Position numbers and translations under genes: made by a program. Under the pieces are notes generated by a model. The model saw nothing but the letters and a program-made list of their open reading frames with translations, was not told where the DNA came from and did no database searches. Shown piece after piece: positions 58,444 to 64,000 of a stretch of DNA of 64,000 bases; the first letter of the stretch is position 1; the number at the start of each line of letters is the position of its first letter. The stretch spans positions 22,957,955 to 23,021,954 of the forward strand of contig CM077829.1 of the NCBI GenBank assembly GCA_039720395.1, in the 5' to 3' direction. The stretch is from Liquidambar formosana (lineage: Eukaryota; Streptophyta; Magnoliopsida; Saxifragales; Altingiaceae).

Positions 58444-59709
58444 GTTTTGATGATAACAATACATAATAAGATGTTTAAGGACTAATGAGCATTTAAGTGA
58501 TGAATCTAGACAGGTATCAAAGCCACAAAATGTTTTAAGAATTAGGGATCAAATTGCACAAGCAAACAAAGCACAGATCATATGAAAACAGCGCAAATGG
58601 ATCCATCAAACATTCAAGAACAGTCAAGCTTTATCACAAGTCAATTTGTGAGGAATTTAGGAAATTATTGTAAGATTAATTTCAATCTTTGCTCACACAA
58701 GTTTAAAGGGCTTAGAACTATGCAAATTTGATAATCTTAAAGGCCTAAAATGACTTACCTTGAATATGAACTTAATGCATATGTTCTGTCTAAAAACAAA
58801 GATTTTCATAGTTTCAGCCGGTTGAAATTAATCAGCAGGCTGAATTATGACCCTCCTGAAAATTCACTTCTCCAGAATTTTCAGATGGCTCTTTGAGCCG
58901 GTTGAAATATCTTTGAGCCAGTTGAAAATGTACTTTGAGACGACTGATAGTCCTGATTTTTGTTTCCACAAACTCACCTTCTCTGGAATTTTCAGCAGCC
59001 TTCTTCAGACGGTTGAAAGGGAGATTTCAGCCGGCTGAAAGATATTTCAGCCGTCTGAAAGCCTCGGGCGAAGTCCCAACGGCTAGTTTTCTAACGGACT
59101 TTTGAAGCATTAAATGCCCACCAAACTCCCTTTCCCGGCATTTATTGCTACAGAACGGCTATTTTGGACTCATTGAGTATAAATACAAGCCTTAAGCTCA
59201 TTTATGAGCATTCATTGAGCTACAAACAAGAAAATCAATTACAAGCCCTAATTTCTCTAGTGAGCATTCATTTAAATCAATCAATAGCTGAGTGTGCTTT
59301 CAATTTCTGTGTATCCACTCTTTAAGAGAGCTTTCTTTGAGCACAAAATCATTTCCAAACACTTTGTATCAAAGGGTTATGTGAACCCTCATTTGTAAGC
59401 ACTTGAGAAGAGTGTATTTGGCTAAGTGTTGGTGAAGAACACTTGATTTGTAAAGGTTTGCCGCTCCACCTTGAAGGAGAGTGATAGTGGATTGGTGAAT
59501 CCTCAAGCGAGCTCTTGAGGCGAGGACGTAGGCGGGAGGCCGAACCTCGTTAACATCGTTTGCATTTTCTTTCCCTTAATCTCTTTATTATTGCATATTC
59601 TTACATTTATTCTTATTTGCAATAATCTGATTTTGAGACTGCTATTAATTTTTTATTTGGCCTATAACCCTATTCACCCCCCCTCTAGGGTTATTTACTT
59701 GGGACAACA
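58444..59709 (+). mobile_element. LTR-type insertion in the DRP4-like pseudogene
   Basis: It starts near GAGGTTTTGATGATAACAA and ends CTATTCACCCCCCCTCTAGGG...GACAACA, phrases typical of LTR ends in a plant Copia group. A TATA box GAGTATAAATAC is at about 59178. A motif cluster (CAGCCGGTTGAAA, TTTCAGCCGGCTGAAA, TTTCAGCCGTCTGAAA) lies at 58815-59062. The 5' boundary is not certain and no exact target duplication was found (possible imperfect ATCC). Confidence 0.6.
58815..59062 (+). repeat. GCCGGTTGAAA palindrome cluster
   Basis: About eight variants of CAGCCGGTTGAAA occur, including perfect TTTCAGCCGGCTGAAA (palindrome). It ends about 115 bp before the TATA box. The arrangement matches that of the other LTR promoters in this window although the sequence is different. 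Confidence 0.65.
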
Positions 59710-59853
59710 CATCCTACAACGATCGTATCCATCCCCTCCTTCATGCTGTTGATAAGCTACAGCCTCCTATTAATGTTGTTGTGGGCGATCAATCGTCCAG
59801 CAAGTCTAGTGTTCTTGAGTCCCTGGCTAGCATTAGCCTTCCCCTTCCCATTA
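59710..59853 (+). pseudogene. DRP4-like pseudogene, GTPase start with altered P-loop
   Basis: It reads SYNDRIHPLLHAVDKLQPPI then NVVVGDQSSSKSSVLESLAS, then stops after PLPIRG. The P-loop GxxxxGKS normally reads GDQSSGKS in dynamins; here the Gly before Lys is Ser (GGC/AGC), which should abolish GTP binding. The segment between VDKL and NVVVGD is shortened compared with plant DRP4. The downstream gene is missing. Confidence 0.7.
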
Positions 59854-59880
59854 GGGGCTAAGTTGTCAAGCACCCATAGT
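59854..59880 (+). repeat. 27-bp direct repeat, copy 1
   Basis: GGGGCTAAGTTGTCAAGCAC and the next few bases recur at 63937-63963 with one difference. Copy 1 directly follows the DRP4 P-loop segment. Confidence 0.8.
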
Positions 59881-59897
59881 TTAGTGCTCTATCTCGA

Positions 59898-59957
59898 GTA
59901 GTCGAGTCCCTGGTTGGCTTTAGCCTTCCCCAGGGCCAATTTATCTGCACCAGAGTA
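59898..59957 (+). pseudogene. Second, partial copy of the DRP4 P-loop-adjacent segment
   Basis: Reads VVESLVGFSLPQGQFICTRV, which is the dynamin block VLESL.G.SLPRGQGICTRV, although VLESLAS...SLP has already occurred 80 bp earlier. So the junction is a small duplication or a second diverged gene fragment. It then loses frame. Confidence 0.6.
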
Positions 59958-60206
59958 GAGATATGTCTGGTTTGGCCAATTATAGGTTTATATCTTCATT
60001 GCTTTTCTTTGATTTTGAGCTAGATTGTGGTATCTATGAGCCACCAAGACCACACAAGATTTTCTCTTTCTTCATTTTTGTAATTTTCATAATAATAGTA
60101 CTCAGGACTAATAATAGAGGATTGGGAAGCTTCCTACAGTGCCAACCAAGGATGCTAAGGCTAGGAGGATTTACGATCCTTGCAACCCTCTTCTTTCTTT
60201 TAAAAC

Positions 60207-60232
60207 AAAAAAAAAAAAAAAAAAAAAAAAAA
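60207..60232 (+). repeat. Poly(A) run
   Basis: About 26 A after TTTAAAAC. Possibly the 3' end of a retroposed sequence or an ordinary homopolymer. Confidence 0.8.
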
Positions 60233-61740
60233 TCACGTCACAGGTGCATGTAACACAGACTCTTTTCACGATGAATCGGTTTGTCCTTATTCAGTGAGGT
60301 GACGTGGCATTCAATTTTTCAAAACATGAAGGATTTACATTTTTTGTTTGTTACAAGCTAAATAAGGGTGTCCTCCATGGATAAAGCACAAAGTCCTTCC
60401 CAGCAAAAAAAATTCCCTTGCTTTTAAGAACAAGGGCAAGATCAAAGGCTTCTTCAACTTGCTTTCCTCCTTGCACATGGTGCTAATCAGGAGTGTTTTA
60501 CGTGATAGTATGAGGGGACACAGCCTCTTCCAACTCTGCCCAACTTATGCATGTACACAGTATAGAAATCAAACTGTTACATGAAAATATATTTGCAACA
60601 ATTCCCTCCTGAAGCATTATATCCAAGATCTCCAGATCAAATATTATGAGTGAATGTAAACTAGTAGAACCTAAAATTTTTACATGATCAAGACACTTGG
60701 GGACATGCCTTGATTCCCGGCCTTGTGTAAAAATCCCTCTAAAAGGTTCACAGTAGATTCTACCTTTGTTTTCTGAATGGGGTAAATTACATTCACAGAA
60801 TTTTAAATCCATTCCTAACTGTGGATTTCTCTGGAAAGTAGCACATCCAAACGCACACCTCGTGGAAATATGTAAATCCAAGAACCTACTCGACATGTAA
60901 TCCAAGAACTTGTAATGGATTGCGATAAGCAAGTAAGATAACATGAATATATAATGGCTTCATTCCATGAAAATAGAACACATTATCACTCAAACTCGTC
61001 CAAAAGGCTGTCATAACATAATAAAGTAGCTCAACATAATATAATTTTCCGTCATACATAAAAAAATACTTGTCCAAACTGACATCATAAACAAAACCAT
61101 GCAAAAGGCGTGCAGCCACCACCCATTACATAATATCCTAACCATCTAAACCACGCAACCATAATAGTTTAATTGTCTGACCAAGCAAAATATAGCACCA
61201 ACCATCCTAACCTAACCTTCCAGACATAATCAACCAACCATTGTACCTAACCCTCTGCAATACGAAAATGAGTCCCATCAATACATCAACAATAGTAAAG
61301 TAAGTCAATAAGCATTGTTAACAACATTACTAAAAACTGACCTTGTTTTCTTACCAACACCTCTCCCACACTACATTACACAAGCAAAAATATGTAACAG
61401 GTTACCAAATTTAACTAGATTTCTAACCAAACTTAGAAAATGAGCCATACTAAAACCTAAACAATAGTAAATTAGGTTACAACATGCATTACTAACATCA
61501 TTAACAATTTCAACTTATATCCTTACTTGTGAAGACATGGCATGAGAAGACAAGCCAGCAAAACCCTTCCCACACTATATTACACATAATAGTCTAGTTT
61601 ATATTATATAAGTAACAGGTCATGAAATTAACAAAATTTTTAACAAGCCCCCTTTATTTATTCATGTACGTATCTAGCTACACTTACGCTTTGCCCAGGT
61701 TTGTTAGAAGAAGATGATGAACCACCATCTTTTCTATCTC
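60233..61740. other. Unclassified sequence with weak minus-strand ORFs
   Basis: Two minus-strand frames (60498-60944, 148 codons; 60886-61122, 78 codons) have no recognisable domains, and no similarity to the neighbouring dynamin remnant could be seen. I treat them as chance ORFs. The rest is AT-rich. Confidence 0.4.
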
Positions 61741-61743
61741 TAA

Positions 61744-62321
61744 GAGCATCTCCAGTGATGTGAGCTAAATTACCTATGCTATTACTATTTTAGTACATGC
61801 TACAATGCCAAATGCTATAATTTGGCACAAGGTGCTCCAACGGTGCAAATGACATAATGTGCTATTTTTTGCCACAACCTCCATTCTCTTCATTTTTTTT
61901 TTATAAACTAGCAACTACCATCTTTCAACCTCCATTGTTCCAATCACAAAATTATGATGCTAACTAGATTTGCCCGTGTGCGACTTTTAATTTTAATTTT
62001 ATTTATTTTATTTTTATATAAGGTTTCAATATTATTTTTGAAAATAATTTATTTATTTATGGGCTGTTTGGTTATTTAGAAAATTTTGGAAGAGAAATAT
62101 TGTATTTTTCACAGTTGCTAGTGTGTTTGGTTGTTGAGAAATGGAGGGAGAGCTTACCTGGCAAATATAGCAATAGCTCACCCTTATGCTATCTTTGGCA
62201 CAAGGGTGAGCTATTGCTATTTTTAGCACAGGTTTTTAGCACACTATTGGAGCACCCCAACTTGTGCTAAATGCTATAATATAGCAATAGCACAGGTTAT
62301 AGCTCACCACTGGAGATGCTC
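61744..62321. mobile_element. 578-bp Tourist-like (PIF/Harbinger) MITE
   Basis: TIRs GAGCATCTCCAGTG and CACTGGAGATGCTC are exact reverse complements over 14 nt, flanked by TAA duplications (61741-61743 and 62322-62324). Subterminal regions are strongly self-complementary (GCTATTGCTATA / TATAGCAATAGC; GGTGAGCTATTG / CAATAGCTCACC). There is no coding region. The TIR type differs from that of the 3788 and 14722 elements, so it is another family. Confidence 0.88.
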
Positions 62322-62324
62322 TAA

Positions 62325-63936
62325 ACAGGAGCTCTTTAGCATGTTCTCTAGTCCTAGGTCCTTATAGGTAGGTGCAACACCTAATGGTACTAGATCTTCT
62401 CAACTGCCTCCCGAGGCAGGCTCATCAGGCTCCATTCCATTTTATTTATTTATTTATTTTTTATCCCTTATAAAAGGCTATCCTCTTCTATTTTCCCTAG
62501 GCTTAGAAGGCATTCTTCAAAGTGAGGGAGGAAGGACAAGGTCATGCTGTTGGAGAGTTCCTACATGTGTGGGCTCGTTCACTCCATGCAACTAGAGGTT
62601 AATAATGAATATTTCTACCAATTGCAAAGGAGATCTCTTGGATGCAATTTCACAAACCGACTCAAAGATGGGTAATGTAGCACATATTTATGATTAGAAG
62701 TTCTGGATCCATGACATGAGACGAAAAAATTAAGACAAAAAAATACGAATTCAAGTAATCCTTCACCTGTTTACTTCTTAGATCATACTCTTGATGATTC
62801 TAAATTTCTAACATCGTTGTTAGATCTAGTATAGAGGCAAACTTTCTATCGCTTATGGAATCTGTGAATAGCTTGTTGAGGTCATTGTTGAAAGAGCTCG
62901 GCTTTGGCTCCAAGGAGCCAACGAGTTTTATATTGACATAACAATTATAAGAGTTTAATATCTCTATACTTGTTGAATTGGAAAATTTAATCAGGTTGCA
63001 AACTTGAAATTCAATAAGTTAAGATTTAAAAGAAAATAAAATGTCAAATTTTGTTTGCATTTTTTTAAAATTCAAGAAAATAGTTGAAAATCCTAGGGGA
63101 AATTTTTTTTAAAAAATAGTTTTGTTATTATTAATTATAAAAGAGCCTCCTACATTTTAATACTTATCACATAAGTTGTGAATTATAAGCTTCAACAGAT
63201 TTTGACATTATTCCATTAGTTTATATATTTTTTCCTCTTATATTTTTGTAAACAATAACACTTCATATAGTTATCAATTTTGGTAAATTCACATTCAATT
63301 CAAAAAGAAGTATTTTTCCTAGGATAAGATCATACAAAATTTGTTGTTAAAGACCATTAACAAAAATAAAAATAAAAATGCAAGTCACTCAATGCCTCAC
63401 TTATTTAAATGTAAATATTATTACGACCATTTAAATTTCTCATTGAAATATATTCACCAACAAAATCTATGGGTAATAAAAATTACAGAAAAAAAAGTAC
63501 TATTAAGCATTATTTTATTGGTATATATGCACGTGTGCAATATCTAGTATCAACAAATGGAGAAAACTTATATATATCCGTGACATAACTAATGTGGTTC
63601 CATAAGCCAATGGAGTAAAGTGGGATTGTCAAAATATTTTTTAACCCCACAATCCCATTTACTTTGCTCCCATTGGCCCGTGACATCACGTGGCTATATC
63701 ACAATTACATGCAAGATTCCAACAAATGAGTATCAATGCTTCTCTATAAGCTTGAATCCTATAAGCTTAAATTTGAGATCGTTTACTCAACAAATAAGGA
63801 GAATGCTATTAGGGTATCATACTATCAGTCATTTTCAATATTAGTTACTCAACTAGGGTTTGGTAGATGTATATATGAGTCATGTGTAGCTCACATAACT
63901 AATTTCTATTATTGAAGTTAATGGGGCACGGACGAA
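62325..63936. other. AT-rich sequence without a supported gene
   Basis: No ORF shows recognisable similarity. It contains an imperfect hairpin at 63607-63676. Confidence 0.5.
63607..63676. repeat. Imperfect hairpin
   Basis: CCAATGGAGTAAAGTGGGATTG (63607-63628) is nearly complementary to CAATCCCATTTACTTTGCTC-CCATTGG (63650-63676). It may be a very small MITE or a palindrome remnant; no target duplication was clear. Confidence 0.5.
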
Positions 63937-63963
63937 GGGGCTAAGTTGTCAAGCACCCACAGT
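63937..63963 (+). repeat. 27-bp direct repeat, copy 2
   Basis: The same sequence as at 59854, 4.08 kb downstream, near the end of the window; the text beyond differs. Confidence 0.8.
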
Positions 63964-64000
63964 TCAGGGGCAAAGTGTTTGGTTTTGAAGATCATGGATG

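Noticed and set aside
60498..60944. Minus-strand ORF of 148 codons as a host gene
   Set aside because: I could not recognise a domain, and there is no coding-like context such as a promoter, introns or homologous neighbours.

Overview
The window comes from the nuclear genome of a flowering plant, most likely a repeat-rich, probably pericentromeric or otherwise heterochromatic region. Evidence: a long satellite array, nested LTR retrotransposons and solo LTRs, a Mutator-like element, Tourist-type MITEs, GT-AG introns, TATA boxes, and only one recognisable host-gene remnant. The species cannot be told from the sequence alone. There is one 100-N scaffold gap (29873-29972).

Layout. 1-8470 is an array of about 50 copies of a 162-163 bp satellite with higher-order structure, interrupted by a 222-bp PIF/Harbinger-type MITE. 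8471-20703 is an old, degenerate LTR-like sequence that has received a Copia-type solo LTR (TSD GTTGA), a Tat-type solo LTR, a 1.38-kb PIF/Harbinger-like element carrying a proline-rich gene fragment, and a second Tat-type solo LTR (TSD CCTGC). 20709-22983 is another solo LTR (TSD TACTA). 23811-25659 holds a Tat-type LTR with its PBS, then another LTR-like block. 25660-28715 is AT-rich and unclassified. 28716-29872 is a Copia-type LTR cut by the gap.

29973-57589 is a Mutator-like element (MULE) with a Ulp1/C48-protease-like gene on the plus strand and a transposase pseudogene on the minus strand. A complete 20,504-bp Ty3/gypsy element of the Tat/Ogre type (33967-54470, TSD GCAAT) splits the transposase inside its SWIM zinc finger. 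The gypsy element lies on the minus strand: 5' LTR 51240-54470, tRNA-Arg PBS, gag, protease, RT-RNase H, second (archaeal-type) RNase H, integrase, 3' LTR 33967-37197. Its most striking part is 38.7-43.6 kb. Two genes lie there antisense to gag-pol: a seven-exon plant mobile domain (PMD) gene and a single-exon DUF7745-like gene. Each is preceded by a GC-rich palindromic module resembling the one in the element's own LTR U3, so the element seems to carry three related promoters.

57590-64000 holds the 5' end of a dynamin-related (DRP4-like) pseudogene disrupted by an LTR-type insertion, a 578-bp Tourist-like MITE, and AT-rich sequence with no gene I can support.

The strongest leads are: the antisense gene pair and its LTR-like promoters; the recurrence of short palindrome clusters about 90-220 bp upstream of TATA boxes in several otherwise different LTR families; a copy of the tRNA-Arg primer-site core inside the LTR ends; the dispersed AACAGTA/TACTGTT palindromes in the MULE; and the PIF/Harbinger-like element with a captured receptor-kinase-type proline-rich segment.
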